DNA of 64,000 nt from contig JBAYIS010000001.1 of NCBI GenBank assembly GCA_041665525.1, positions 301,719 through 365,718 on the forward strand, read 5' to 3'. A program made the translations under genes and the position numbers. Numbering within the stretch: the stretch's first letter is position 1; every line of letters begins with the position of its first letter. Positions 49,604 to 58,509 of this stretch are shown here, one piece after another. The notes under the pieces are model-generated. The model saw only the letters and a list, made by a program, of their open reading frames with translations. It did no database searches and was not told the origin of the DNA. Origin of the DNA: UBA8401 sp041665525. GTDB taxonomy: Bacteria; Bacteroidota; Ignavibacteria; UBA10030; UBA8401.

Positions 49604-52600
49604 ATGACTCAATTCCTGTTCCGCGTAATGAAAAACTTTTTACTGTTTGGCGTGCTGTTTCCAATACTAGTGTTTTCCAAGACCGGATCAGCGCCGTCTC
49701 AACCTGAAATAGTTCCAGGAATCATTTACGTGAAATTTAAACCAAACGGTGATCACTCTCTCCGGTCAGTTCAAGCATTAAGCGCAATCCGTCAAAAGTA
49801 TTCGGTCCGTGAAATGACGCAACCATTTTTGAAAGAAGCGAAGAAAGCATCGGAAGAGGAATTTACGAGAATCTACAAACTGACCGTTCCGGCTTCACTT
49901 GATATACCGAAAGCAATACGTGAACTCCGCTCCGATCCATCGGTGGAATATGCAGAACCAAGTTACATCCGTCACACTTCCGGTTATACTCCGAATGATC
50001 CAAGCTATGCATCGATGTACAGCCTGGCAAAAATCAATGCATCCGCAGCGTGGGATATCACGAAAGGAGATTCGGCGGTAGTGATCGGTATTGTGGACAG
50101 CGGTGTTGATTATACGCACGAAGATCTCGCCGGCAATATCTGGACGAATCCCGGTGAGACCGGACTGGATGGTTCCTCGAATGATAAACGGACGAACGGC
50201 ATTGACGATGATGCAAATGGATTCGTCGATGACTGGCGAGGTTGGGATTTCGTCGGAGGGCCGGTACCGGTTTCTGCATTTGCTCCCGATAACGATCCGC
50301 ATCCGCTAAATGGTAATCCGCACGGAACCCACACAGCCGGAACAGCTTCGGCAGTGACGGACAATGGTAAGGGTGTGGCGAGTATCGGATTTAATTGCAG
50401 CATTATGATCACGAAACACGGAGTGGATGTTCCCGGCAGTACTGCCAACTATGTCGGGGAGGAAGGAATTCTCTATTGTATTAACAATGGAGCCGATATT
50501 GTCAGTTGCAGCTGGGGTGGAACAAACAATTCACAATATGAACAAGATATTATTCGTTACGGATTATCGAAAAATGTTATCGTCGTTGCAGCGGCAGGAA
50601 ACGGTGGCGCTGACATCATTGGAGACGACAATGAGATCGTACAATTTTATCCTTCTGGATATCGCGGTGTGTTGTCCGTCGGTGCCAGCGATTCGCAGGA
50701 CAAAAAGGGGAATTTTTCGAACTACGGCCGACCGGAGATCGTTCGTGTCTTCGCACCAGGTGTTGAGATCTTAAGTACCGTTGTCGGAGGCGGCTACCAA
50801 TCGTCCGGATGGTCCGGCACTTCTATGGCAACACCGCTCGTTTCCGGACTAGCCGGATTACTGCGAACACAGCATCCTGATTGGTCTGCTGGAGAAATCA
50901 TTTTTCAGATCTGTGGAACGGCAGACGACCTGAACGCACTGAATCCAGCTTTCAACGGAAAGATGGGCTTTGGCAGGATCAATGCATTTCGCGCATTATC
51001 CGAAACGCCTGCCGCTCAGGCGCCGGAGATCGCTTTTACAGGTTTTGTCGTGGATGATGCGGCAGGTGGGAATGGAAACGGCATCCTTGAACCTGGAGAA
51101 AATGCAAAGATCGATGTGATCGTCAGAAATAATTGGGGCGATGCAACGAATTTGAATGCTACGCTGTCAACTTCCCATTGGACGACATCCGTAACGAAAA
51201 CTGCCTCATCGTATGGTTTTCTTCGCGGCATTTCAGTGATTGATAGTTCTCAACGGGGAAGCTTGAACGACGATTTCGAAATCTCAGTTATCGCAGACGC
51301 CATTCCGCAGGTCGTCCCGTTTACCGTCACCTTTACTGCTGCTGGTGGATATTCAAAACAGTTTAATTTTTCCATAGCGATCGGATCCAGCATTCTGCTG
51401 GTGGATGACGATAACGGTGCAGTAAATGTTGAATCATTTTATGCCAATGCATTATCCGCCCTGGGTACAGCGTATGATGTTTGGGATCATAGTAAACAAG
51501 GGACACCGTCAGCCGATCTTTTAAGTAAATATAATATGGTCGTTTGGTTCTGCGAGTGGACATTCCCATCCCTAGATTCCAGTGACATATCGACAATAAC
51601 AACCTATCTTAATAACGGTGGAAAGATGTTCATCTCAGGCCAGGATCTCGGTTGGGATCTTGGTGATCCGGGCGGAACAGCATATGGTGCATCCGGCGGT
51701 GCATCGAAAACGTTTCTGGAAAATGTATTGAAAGCAAAATACATTTCGGACGATGCTGCGACGAGTTCTGTTGTTGGTGTTCCCGGGGATTCCATCGGTG
51801 ACGGATTGGCATTCTCGCGGTTTCAAATCTTTTGGGACCAGTACCAATATCCAGATGTCATTCAACCGAATGGCGGGTCAATTTCTATTTTTAACTACAG
51901 CGGCGGCACAGCAACAGGATCGTCCGGGGCTATTCGCTATGATGGTGCATACAAGTTGGTGTATTTCAGTTTTGGCGGAATCGAAACGATTACCGATTCA
52001 CTCAACAGGGTCCGTGTAATGGAACGTGTTATCAACTGGCTGGGTGAAAGCCGAACGATTGTCGATAAACTGAAGGATACAGAAAATTCAACGGATCCCT
52101 ATGGAGTCTCTGCCGTCGTATCAACATCATCAACGATACAATCGGTCGAACTTTTTCATGACATTGACGGACAATTGCCATTTAATAAAATGGCGATGAC
52201 ACTCAATGCAGGTAAATATTCTGCGAATATTCCAGCATACCCGGCAAATTCAACCGTCGAATACTTTGTTCTGGTGAAAACAGGAAATGGATTTCTTCCA
52301 TATAGTATGAACAAATTTTTTGTGGGACCAGATGTATTGAAACCGGTTATCAGCAAGGTAGATACGATCGCAAATACATTGTATGGATCCGGACCTTTTC
52401 CCATTCTTCTTTCCGTAACGGATAATCTAGAAGTGGATTCGAACAATGTGAAATTGAAATTCAACGTGAACAACGGACCGGAGATTGAAGTACAGCTGAC
52501 CCATACAAACGGATTCTGGTATGCCGGTTCACTGGTTCCCGTTACCGCGTTCGGCATAGGTGATGTTATTCAATATTATATAACTGCTTCGGATAATTCT

Positions 52601-53407
52601 GCAGCCAAGAATGTCTCCCGGTATCCTGAGACCGGATCGAAAAATTTTGCCATTGGAAAAGAAATGGTCGATAATTTTGAAAAGATCGATTCAACACAAT
52701 GGATTTTTAATGGCTGGGGATATTCCACGTTCGCTAAACGCGGAGCATTCAGCATTACTGATAGTCCGGAAGGGAAGTATCTGCCAAATTCGGAAAGATC
52801 GCTGGAATTGAAAACTGGATATGATTTAACTGCATTCACTAAGGCGACATTGCAATTTTATCGACGTTCAGTGCTTCACACTTCAGATACGGCGTTCATT
52901 GAGATATCCAGAAATAGCATTGATTGGCAGGTGTTAAAAAAGATCAATGGTATCAGCGCATTTATGAGTCAGGAAAAACTATTCATCAATGATTATACGG
53001 GCACAGGAAATGGAAATGTGAAATTGAGATTTCGTGTAAAGTCCGATGCTACGAATGAATCGGACGGTATATACATCGATGATATAGAACTGTTAGTAGA
53101 TGCACTGGCAACATCCGTTCATTCATCCTCATCAACGTTACCAACGGAATTTAATCTTGCACAAAATTATCCCAATCCGTTCAATCCTTCTACAACAATC
53201 CAATTCAGTCTGCCAGTAACAACGTACGCGAGTGTTTCGATTTATGACGGAATTGGCAGAGAAGTTGTGACTGTTGCGGAAGGCATATTTCAACCGGGAG
53301 TGCATACTGTGAATGTTGATGCATCACAACTTGCCAGCGGAATATATTTCTACCGATTACAGACAGGAACGTTCAGTGATAGCAGGAAAATGTTATTGTT
53401 GAAATAA
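49604..53407 (+). CDS. Subtilisin-like (S8) protease with type IX secretion tail
   Basis: A 1267-residue exported protease. Signal peptide (about residues 10-30), I9-type propeptide (IVPGIIYVKFKPNGD ... VEYAEPSYI), then the S8 catalytic domain: Asp165 in IVDSGVDYTHEDLA, His240 in NPHGTHTAGTA, Ser407 in WSGTSMATPLVSG. About residues 475-590 is an Ig-like insert (GNGILEPGENAKIDVIVRN). The middle part (600-830) resembles a glutamine-amidotransferase-like fold. The C-terminus (from about 1180) has the T9SS sorting domain, NLAQNYPNPFNPSTTIQF ... ASGIYFYRLQTGTFSDSRKM. It should be secreted or surface-bound. It precedes a TonB-dependent receptor, which could import its products. Confidence 0.92.
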   Translation: MTQFLFRVMKNFLLFGVLFPILVFSKTGSAPSQPEIVPGIIYVKFKPNGDHSLRSVQALSAIRQKYSVREMTQPFLKEAKKASEEEFTRIYKLTVPASLDIPKAIRELRSDPSVEYAEPSYIRHTSGYTPNDPSYASMYSLAKINASAAWDITKGDSAVVIGIVDSGVDYTHEDLAGNIWTNPGETGLDGSSNDKRTNGIDDDANGFVDDWRGWDFVGGPVPVSAFAPDNDPHPLNGNPHGTHTAGTASAVTDNGKGVASIGFNCSIMITKHGVDVPGSTANYVGEEGILYCINNGADIVSCSWGGTNNSQYEQDIIRYGLSKNVIVVAAAGNGGADIIGDDNEIVQFYPSGYRGVLSVGASDSQDKKGNFSNYGRPEIVRVFAPGVEILSTVVGGGYQSSGWSGTSMATPLVSGLAGLLRTQHPDWSAGEIIFQICGTADDLNALNPAFNGKMGFGRINAFRALSETPAAQAPEIAFTGFVVDDAAGGNGNGILEPGENAKIDVIVRNNWGDATNLNATLSTSHWTTSVTKTASSYGFLRGISVIDSSQRGSLNDDFEISVIADAIPQVVPFTVTFTAAGGYSKQFNFSIAIGSSILLVDDDNGAVNVESFYANALSALGTAYDVWDHSKQGTPSADLLSKYNMVVWFCEWTFPSLDSSDISTITTYLNNGGKMFISGQDLGWDLGDPGGTAYGASGGASKTFLENVLKAKYISDDAATSSVVGVPGDSIGDGLAFSRFQIFWDQYQYPDVIQPNGGSISIFNYSGGTATGSSGAIRYDGAYKLVYFSFGGIETITDSLNRVRVMERVINWLGESRTIVDKLKDTENSTDPYGVSAVVSTSSTIQSVELFHDIDGQLPFNKMAMTLNAGKYSANIPAYPANSTVEYFVLVKTGNGFLPYSMNKFFVGPDVLKPVISKVDTIANTLYGSGPFPILLSVTDNLEVDSNNVKLKFNVNNGPEIEVQLTHTNGFWYAGSLVPVTAFGIGDVIQYYITASDNSAAKNVSRYPETGSKNFAIGKEMVDNFEKIDSTQWIFNGWGYSTFAKRGAFSITDSPEGKYLPNSERSLELKTGYDLTAFTKATLQFYRRSVLHTSDTAFIEISRNSIDWQVLKKINGISAFMSQEKLFINDYTGTGNGNVKLRFRVKSDATNESDGIYIDDIELLVDALATSVHSSSSTLPTEFNLAQNYPNPFNPSTTIQFSLPVTTYASVSIYDGIGREVVTVAEGIFQPGVHTVNVDASQLASGIYFYRLQTGTFSDSRKMLLLK

Positions 53408-53429
53408 CTCTAACTGTCCGCAACACTTT

Positions 53430-53462
53430 CTGGCCGGATGTGAAGTCTTGCATCCAGCCGGA
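53430..53462 (+). terminator. Possible weak terminator after the subtilase
   Basis: 12-base imperfect inverted repeat TCTGGCCGGATG (about 53429-53440) / CATCCAGCCGGA (53451-53462), one mismatch and one G.T pair, followed by GGTTTCTT. The T-run is poor. Confidence 0.4.
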
Positions 53463-53576
53463 GGTTTCTTGCTGCAGATCTCATTCGACTACAGCAAAAG
53501 TGTTTTGTCTGTTACGTCACTATTTTGATCTTTCAGATCCAAAATAGTTTACCGCATTGAAGATATCTGAATTTTC

Positions 53577-55742
53577 ATGAGAATCTTTGTTCTTATAGAG
53601 TTGACTGCGTTCTTTGCATTTCTCACTGCACAGGAAAAAGATACTACCTTTATTCTTACCGGACTTGAGATTACCTCAACAAGAAAAGTAAGCACTTCCT
53701 ATGGAGAACCGTTGGCGATCTCGGTGATCACGCCAAAAGAGTTTGCCAAAAGCAGAAGTTACGGATTGGACGATGCACTTGGAATGGTTCCGGGAGTGTT
53801 TGCGCAATCACGTTATGGAAATCAGGATATTCGGATTACCATCCGAGGATTCGGCGCTCGCGGTGCAGGGGAGCGGTCCAATTCCGGCACTTCACGAGGT
53901 ATTCGTGTATTACTCGATGGTTTTCCCGAAACAGAACCCGACGGCAGAACGTCGTTCGATCTTATCGATGTCAGCACGATAAATAAGATCGAAGTGATCA
54001 GGTCGAATTCTTCTGCATTGTGGGGAAACGGTGCAGGAGGTTTGGTAAGTATTTCATCGAACACCGTATTTGAAACTCCTTTCGTTTCACTGCGGGCATA
54101 TTCCGGAAGTTTTGGTTTTTCAAAACACGTTTTCCAATCCGGACTCAATATCGGTGACGGAAAATTCTTCTTGAATGTCAGCAACACCTGTGCGGATGGT
54201 TGGAGGCGCCATTCTTCCAGTGCTCAGACCACCGTCAATACGGGAATCTCTGCGCCGATCGGGAAAAGCACGAATGTCGGTATTTTCTTAATGGGTACGT
54301 CGAATATATTTCACATTCCTGGACCGCTTTCCCAAAAACAATTGGACAAAGATCCGCAGCAAGCTCAGAATGATACTTCCTTTTATCTTCCCACCTACGT
54401 CGCACGCGATGAACGTCGGCACAACCGTCTTGGCAGACTAGGGATTGCCGTTTCCCATTCATTCAACGATGGTAACGATTTTTCTGCGAACGCATTCGTT
54501 TCACCGAAATATCTTCAGCGGTCCGAGAGGAACACCTTCCGAGATTTTACACGCTATCATGTCGGCGGCAGCGGCATATTTCGGAATAGAATTGATCTGG
54601 ATGATGTGCATCATCTGATTGCTTCCATCGGCATTGACGAAGCATATCAGGATGGATCAATTTTGTTCTATCAATTGAAGAATGGTCAACGGGATTCCGT
54701 TCTCGTGGACAACAAACGTGAAGCAGCGAATAGTTTCGGTTTTTTCATTCAGGAGGAACTGAATATCAATGACCGCATTATCGTATCTCTTGGCGCCCGA
54801 TATGATAATGTGACGTACCAAACTGAGAATTTCATTACACCTACAGGATTATCCGATAAAAAATCGTTTTCAAAGATTAGTCCGAAAGCAGGTATTATTT
54901 TCAGATTATCATTGACGCACAGCCTCTATGCGTCGTTTGGCGGTGGGGTGGAAGTGCCGGCAGGAAATGAAACTGATCCTCCCCAGGGCCTAGCCGATAC
55001 GCGGGCGATCAACCCATTGTTGGAACCGATCATTTCATCAACACTGGAGATTGGTACAAAACAGTTTTTGACACTGGACCATGCGGTGATAAAAAATCTT
55101 ACGTATGACGCAGCAGCATACCGTGTTATCACAACACATGATATTGTTCCGTACCAAAATGGACGTTTCTATCTTACCGCGGGCAAAACGGAAAGGTTCG
55201 GATTTGAAGTGGGATTATCAGTACAATTCGAAGCAGGATTGACATTCAGTACGGCTGCATCGTTGTCCACGAACAAATATCTTGAGTACACCATTGATTC
55301 GGTTTTTACAAAAAGACCTATCGCTGCTTCCTTAAGCGGAAAACAAGCAAGTTACGCCGATAATGATGTTGTAGGAATTCCATCATTCATTATGAACAAC
55401 AGGCTGCGGTATGATGTCCCAATTGCAGATGGATTATATAGTGAAATTACAATACAAAGCATTGGAAAGTATTTTGCGGATGACAGGAATACTTTGCGAG
55501 TGCCGGCATACACAATTATGAATGCCACGATTGGTTTCGCGAATCCGACGTTAATTTCGAAAGATATAGGCTTCCACGGATTTATTTCTCTCAATAATGT
55601 TAGCGATACAAAGTTCATTTCCTCTGCATACATCAATCCAGATTACGGCCGGAATACAACTACCAGCAATGAAGCGGTCTATCTTGAACCCGGATTGCCC
55701 CGTCACTTCGTCGCCTCGTTCGGCCTTCACTATAATTATTAA
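53577..55742 (+). CDS. TonB-dependent outer-membrane receptor
   Basis: A 721-residue protein with a signal peptide (residues 1-18), a putative TonB-box-like start (TFILTGLEITSTRK), the plug domain (DDALGMVPGVFAQSRYGNQD, IRGFGARGAGERSNSG, VLLDGFPETEPDGRT, IEVIRSNSSALWGNGAGG) and a long beta-barrel ending in an aromatic residue (FGLHYNY). The plug with RxxGxGAR.GxR-like and 'LDG' motifs resembles FecA-type receptors, so ferric chelates are a possible substrate, but peptides are also plausible because a secreted protease lies just upstream. No inner-membrane partner is nearby. Confidence 0.92.
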   Translation: MRIFVLIELTAFFAFLTAQEKDTTFILTGLEITSTRKVSTSYGEPLAISVITPKEFAKSRSYGLDDALGMVPGVFAQSRYGNQDIRITIRGFGARGAGERSNSGTSRGIRVLLDGFPETEPDGRTSFDLIDVSTINKIEVIRSNSSALWGNGAGGLVSISSNTVFETPFVSLRAYSGSFGFSKHVFQSGLNIGDGKFFLNVSNTCADGWRRHSSSAQTTVNTGISAPIGKSTNVGIFLMGTSNIFHIPGPLSQKQLDKDPQQAQNDTSFYLPTYVARDERRHNRLGRLGIAVSHSFNDGNDFSANAFVSPKYLQRSERNTFRDFTRYHVGGSGIFRNRIDLDDVHHLIASIGIDEAYQDGSILFYQLKNGQRDSVLVDNKREAANSFGFFIQEELNINDRIIVSLGARYDNVTYQTENFITPTGLSDKKSFSKISPKAGIIFRLSLTHSLYASFGGGVEVPAGNETDPPQGLADTRAINPLLEPIISSTLEIGTKQFLTLDHAVIKNLTYDAAAYRVITTHDIVPYQNGRFYLTAGKTERFGFEVGLSVQFEAGLTFSTAASLSTNKYLEYTIDSVFTKRPIAASLSGKQASYADNDVVGIPSFIMNNRLRYDVPIADGLYSEITIQSIGKYFADDRNTLRVPAYTIMNATIGFANPTLISKDIGFHGFISLNNVSDTKFISSAYINPDYGRNTTTSNEAVYLEPGLPRHFVASFGLHYNY

Positions 55743-55768
55743 CTGATGGTACACACAAAGAGAAAAAT

Positions 55769-55929
55769 GTTCATGCTGAGCAAGGCGCAGTAATCAATTT
55801 TTGGGTCGCCCTTCCCCCGCCACAAAGTGGTCCCGTTGGGAAAGGGGCCCCATTGGGGGGCGCATCCTTTCCCGTTGTTCGGGATCCCGTACGGCGGGAC
55901 AAAATGCGAAGGATTTGCTCAGGGTGACC
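55769..55929. repeat. GC-rich palindromic intergenic element
   Basis: An imperfect inverted repeat flanks a C/G-rich core. Left arm GTTCATGCTGAGCAAGGCGC (55769-55788); right arm 55906-55929, whose complement begins GGTCACCCTGAGCAAATCC. The CTGAGCAA core matches in both. The core (55801-55900) contains runs such as CTTCCCCCGCC, GGGAAAGGGGCCCC and CGGGATCCCG, with internal pairing. The base composition is far more GC-rich than the surrounding genes. It resembles dispersed GTCAT..TGAGC palindromes (repetitive extragenic-type elements) seen in many environmental genomes. No ORF. Confidence 0.6.
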
Positions 55930-56093
55930 ATCTTTTCTGCGCCGCACCGAAGCATTGTTATTCGATAATTAATATTTTGCGTAACATCAGTTATTAACAG
56001 CAGAAAGATGAATAATTCATCTTTTGATTGTTGCAATTCTTCTTCTCTCGGCTTACTTTAATCGCATTGAATATCTTACGAAAGGCAACAATC

Positions 56094-57167
56094 ATGACAG
56101 AAGTGAATCGTCGAAAGTTTCTTGCCTCTACTGTATTATCAGGTACAGTTATGTCGTTCTTGCCGGAGCTATTGGAATCGCAAACCAAACCAACTGAAGT
56201 ACGGAAAGCAGTAGTCATCAGCAGTGGTAACGGTATTTCGGCAACTGCAAAGGCGATGGAAATGATCCGACAGGGAGCGGATGCGTTGGATGCCGTTGTC
56301 GCAGGAGTTAATCTTGTAGAAAATGATCCGAATGATATGACGGTAGGTCTTGGCGGTTTACCCAACGAAGATGGTATAGTAGAACTCGACGCATCCGTCA
56401 TGCATGGACCGACACATCGCGCGGGTGCTGTTGCATCGTTGCGGAACATCAAAAATCCTTCCTCTGTCGCTAAGATGGTGATGGAACGTACGGATCATGT
56501 TCTTATTGTTGGAGAAGGTGCATTGAAATTTGCCAGAATGCATGGATTCAAGGAAGAAGAGCTTCTGACGGAAGAGTCACGCAAAATGTGGGTGAAATGG
56601 AAGGAACATCTTTCTTCGGGAGACGATTATCTTCCATCGCATACGGTCGACGACAGAAATATCGGCTCCAGATTACAGGAAGTGATGCAAAGCTATGGCA
56701 CAATTAATTGCGTTGCGAAAGATTTTAAAGGGAATATTTCCGGAGTAACCACGACCAGCGGACTTTCATATAAAATGCCTGGTCGCGTTGGCGATTCCCC
56801 AATTATCGGCGCCGGATTATATGTGGACAATGAAATTGGAGGTGCAGGATCCACCGGCCGTGGCGAAGCAAATCTTGTCAATTGCAGTTCTATCATGGTT
56901 GTTGAATTCATGCGCCAGGGAAAGTCGCCGGAGGAAGCTTGTCTTCAGGCGTGCAAAAGGATCGCAGAAAAAACTATTATGAAACGGTTGTTGACAGAAG
57001 ACGGAAAACCGAATTATAATGTCTCGTTTTACGCCGTCAATAAACGCGGAGAGTACGGCAGTGCAGCGATCTGGAGCGGTGCAACATTTGCCGTGCATGA
57101 CGGAGTGGAAAATAAAAAGAATGAATCTGCGTATTTGTACAAACGTCCGCCGGAAGATCTGAAATAA
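56094..57167 (+). CDS. Tat-exported glycosylasparaginase-like Ntn hydrolase
   Basis: A 357-residue protein from ATG 56094. Tat-type signal (VNRRKFLASTVLSGTVMSFL). The mature part is an asparaginase 2-family Ntn hydrolase: GNGISATAKAMEMIRQGADALDAVVAGVNL, GLGGLPNEDGIVELDASVMHG, and the self-cleavage site around the nucleophile Thr in MQSYGTINCVAKDFKG. This is followed by GAGLYVDNEIGGAGSTGRGE. Such enzymes (N4-(beta-N-acetylglucosaminyl)-L-asparaginase) cut the sugar-Asn bond of glycopeptides. The open frame begins upstream at 56028 but without a signal. It follows the GC-rich palindromic element and is not overlapped by neighbours. Confidence 0.88.
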   Translation: MTEVNRRKFLASTVLSGTVMSFLPELLESQTKPTEVRKAVVISSGNGISATAKAMEMIRQGADALDAVVAGVNLVENDPNDMTVGLGGLPNEDGIVELDASVMHGPTHRAGAVASLRNIKNPSSVAKMVMERTDHVLIVGEGALKFARMHGFKEEELLTEESRKMWVKWKEHLSSGDDYLPSHTVDDRNIGSRLQEVMQSYGTINCVAKDFKGNISGVTTTSGLSYKMPGRVGDSPIIGAGLYVDNEIGGAGSTGRGEANLVNCSSIMVVEFMRQGKSPEEACLQACKRIAEKTIMKRLLTEDGKPNYNVSFYAVNKRGEYGSAAIWSGATFAVHDGVENKKNESAYLYKRPPEDLK

Positions 57168-57173
57168 GAAACG

Positions 57174-57237
57174 CTTCGACACCGCAACAGTGTTTCATTT
57201 TCCGTACTATTACAGGATAGGAAGAGCGGTGTCGAAG
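57174..57237. other. 12-base perfect inverted repeat after the asparaginase gene
   Basis: CTTCGACACCGC (57174-57185) and GCGGTGTCGAAG (57226-57237), separated by 40 bases that include a smaller GAAAC/GTTTC pair. There is no T-run on either strand, so it is not a standard terminator. It lies between convergent genes. Confidence 0.5.
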
Positions 57238-57274
57238 AATCTACTGTTCAATTTGCAATAAACAATTACGCTGT

Positions 57275-57682
57275 TCAGTTCTTCGAAATTGGCGCTTCGT
57301 TCTTTTCAGCATCTGCATGAAGTATCGCAGTATAAAATGCAACGATCAAATCACTCTCTTCCGTCAACATTGCACTTTTGATCGCTTTCAATCCGTCTTC
57401 ACCGGAAATCTGAATGAGCGCAAGAGCTGCCGATACTTTAACGGCATCGCAGTTATCGCACACTAAGATCTCTTTCAATGCATCCGCTGCTTCAACAATG
57501 TTGTATTTGCGGATGAAATTGGCGGCGCTCGTTTTCACACCGGGATTATTTACAGACAATTGCAAAATGTAGGCTTTTTTTGCATTGTCCCAATCAGCCG
57601 GTGCGATGTTATCATTCGGAGTGGACGCAATTCCGAATGAAACGATAAACAATACTAGGAAACCAATTCGTGTGTATTTCAT
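57275..57682 (-). CDS. Small exported HEAT-like repeat protein
   Basis: A 135-residue protein with a signal peptide (MKYTRIGFLVLFIVSFGIAS). The mature part is helical with HEAT-like pairs (NPGVKTSAANFIRKYNIVEAADALKEIL and DAVKVSAALALIQISGEDGLKAIKSAML, here in short). Two Cys close together (VCDNCD) could form a disulfide. Strong minus-strand ribosome site AAGGAGGGG. Function unknown. It is a single-gene unit with its upstream region (57683-58289) gene-poor. Confidence 0.75.
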   Translation of the reverse strand: MKYTRIGFLVLFIVSFGIASTPNDNIAPADWDNAKKAYILQLSVNNPGVKTSAANFIRKYNIVEAADALKEILVCDNCDAVKVSAALALIQISGEDGLKAIKSAMLTEESDLIVAFYTAILHADAEKNEAPISKN

Positions 57683-58289
57683 AACCCCTCCTTAAAATTG
57701 TGTTGCGTGTCTTTCGGTGGGTAACAGTACGACGACGGATAGGTGCAAAAGTTTCGGATGGCAGGACAATTTGTGATGAACTATCGTATCACAGTGATGA
57801 AATGCAGTCTCATCTCGTTTTATGATTGAGGAGAATATTGTCGCTATTCAAATACGCTTTACAATTACCTCTATCGTTCTGTATGAAATAAAAATAACAG
57901 ATCGCAGTCCAAAATATTTTTGGATTCTATTTTCATTCATCCTGCGTGCAGATTAATGTATAAAGCCATATGAAACAGCGTAAGTTTGTCATGGTGAGAA
58001 TAGTTGAACCATGAATCCGTTAAAATTATCAACTTGGATTTTGGTCGAAGTGATTTTTCTTCGTTTGATGTTAATTTTCCAAATGTTTCGTGCAATGGAG
58101 GACTATTTTTCCTGATTAAGTATATTCATTGGTTTTTGTGATCAGGGAATTGGAATGTTACACAAAAGACCGGGATGGATGGAAATAATTGATGATGCGG
58201 TTGACTAACCACTTTCTGTTCCTTTGCGACGCTGATATTACGTCAGGAAGGACGCTCTCGATCCTGAAAACAATTTTCCCGCCACCATA
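57683..58289. other. Gene-poor intergenic region
   Basis: About 600 bases without a supported gene. A 34-codon ORF at 58011-58115 (MNPLKLSTWILVEVIFLRLM...) has a hydrophobic middle but no ribosome site. The part next to 57683 should hold the promoter of the HEAT-like gene (minus strand), not clearly recognised. I see no repeat, IS or RNA gene. Confidence 0.6.
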
Positions 58290-58320
58290 TTGCCAGAACT
58301 TCAACTTTTTTGTATATTTG
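58290..58320 (+). promoter_or_regulatory. Promoter of tRNA-Leu
   Basis: TTG (58290-58292), 20-base spacer, TATATTTG (58313-58320), ending 10 bases before the tRNA. Same layout as at tRNA-Lys and rimP. Confidence 0.8.
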
Positions 58321-58330
58321 TAAAGTGTAT

Positions 58331-58415
58331 GCCGGGATGGCGGAATTGGTAGACGCGCTGGACTCAAAATCCAGTTCCCCTTAAAGGAGTGTCGGTTCGA
58401 GTCCGACTTTCGGCA
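58331..58415 (+). tRNA. tRNA-Leu (anticodon CAA)
   Basis: Class II tRNA of 85 bases: acceptor GCCGGGA / TTTCGGC (two G.T pairs), anticodon stem CTGGA/TCCAG with loop CTCAAAA (anticodon CAA), long variable arm (TCC..GGA pairing), T arm GTCGG-TTCGAGT-CCGAC, discriminator A. CCA is not encoded. A terminator follows. Confidence 0.97.
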
Positions 58416-58424
58416 CAATCAACT

Positions 58425-58457
58425 AAAAGTCATTCGCAGTACGGATGACTTTTTTTG
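58425..58457 (+). terminator. Intrinsic terminator of tRNA-Leu
   Basis: 12-base inverted repeat AAAAGTCATTCG (58425-58436) / CGGATGACTTTT (58442-58453) with one G.T pair, 5-base loop and T-run. Confidence 0.9.
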
Positions 58458-58509
58458 TTTTCATATGACGGAGGTTTAGCGTAACTTTTTACTATTGAAT
58501 ACCGGTCGA

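Noticed and set aside
55801..55905. GC-rich core as CRISPR array or insertion sequence
   Set aside because: No direct repeats with spacers and no transposase ORF; only inverted pairing is seen.
58011..58115. 34-codon ORF in the gene-poor region
   Set aside because: It has no ribosome site, and the length is within chance in an AT-rich region. A hydrophobic middle alone is not enough.
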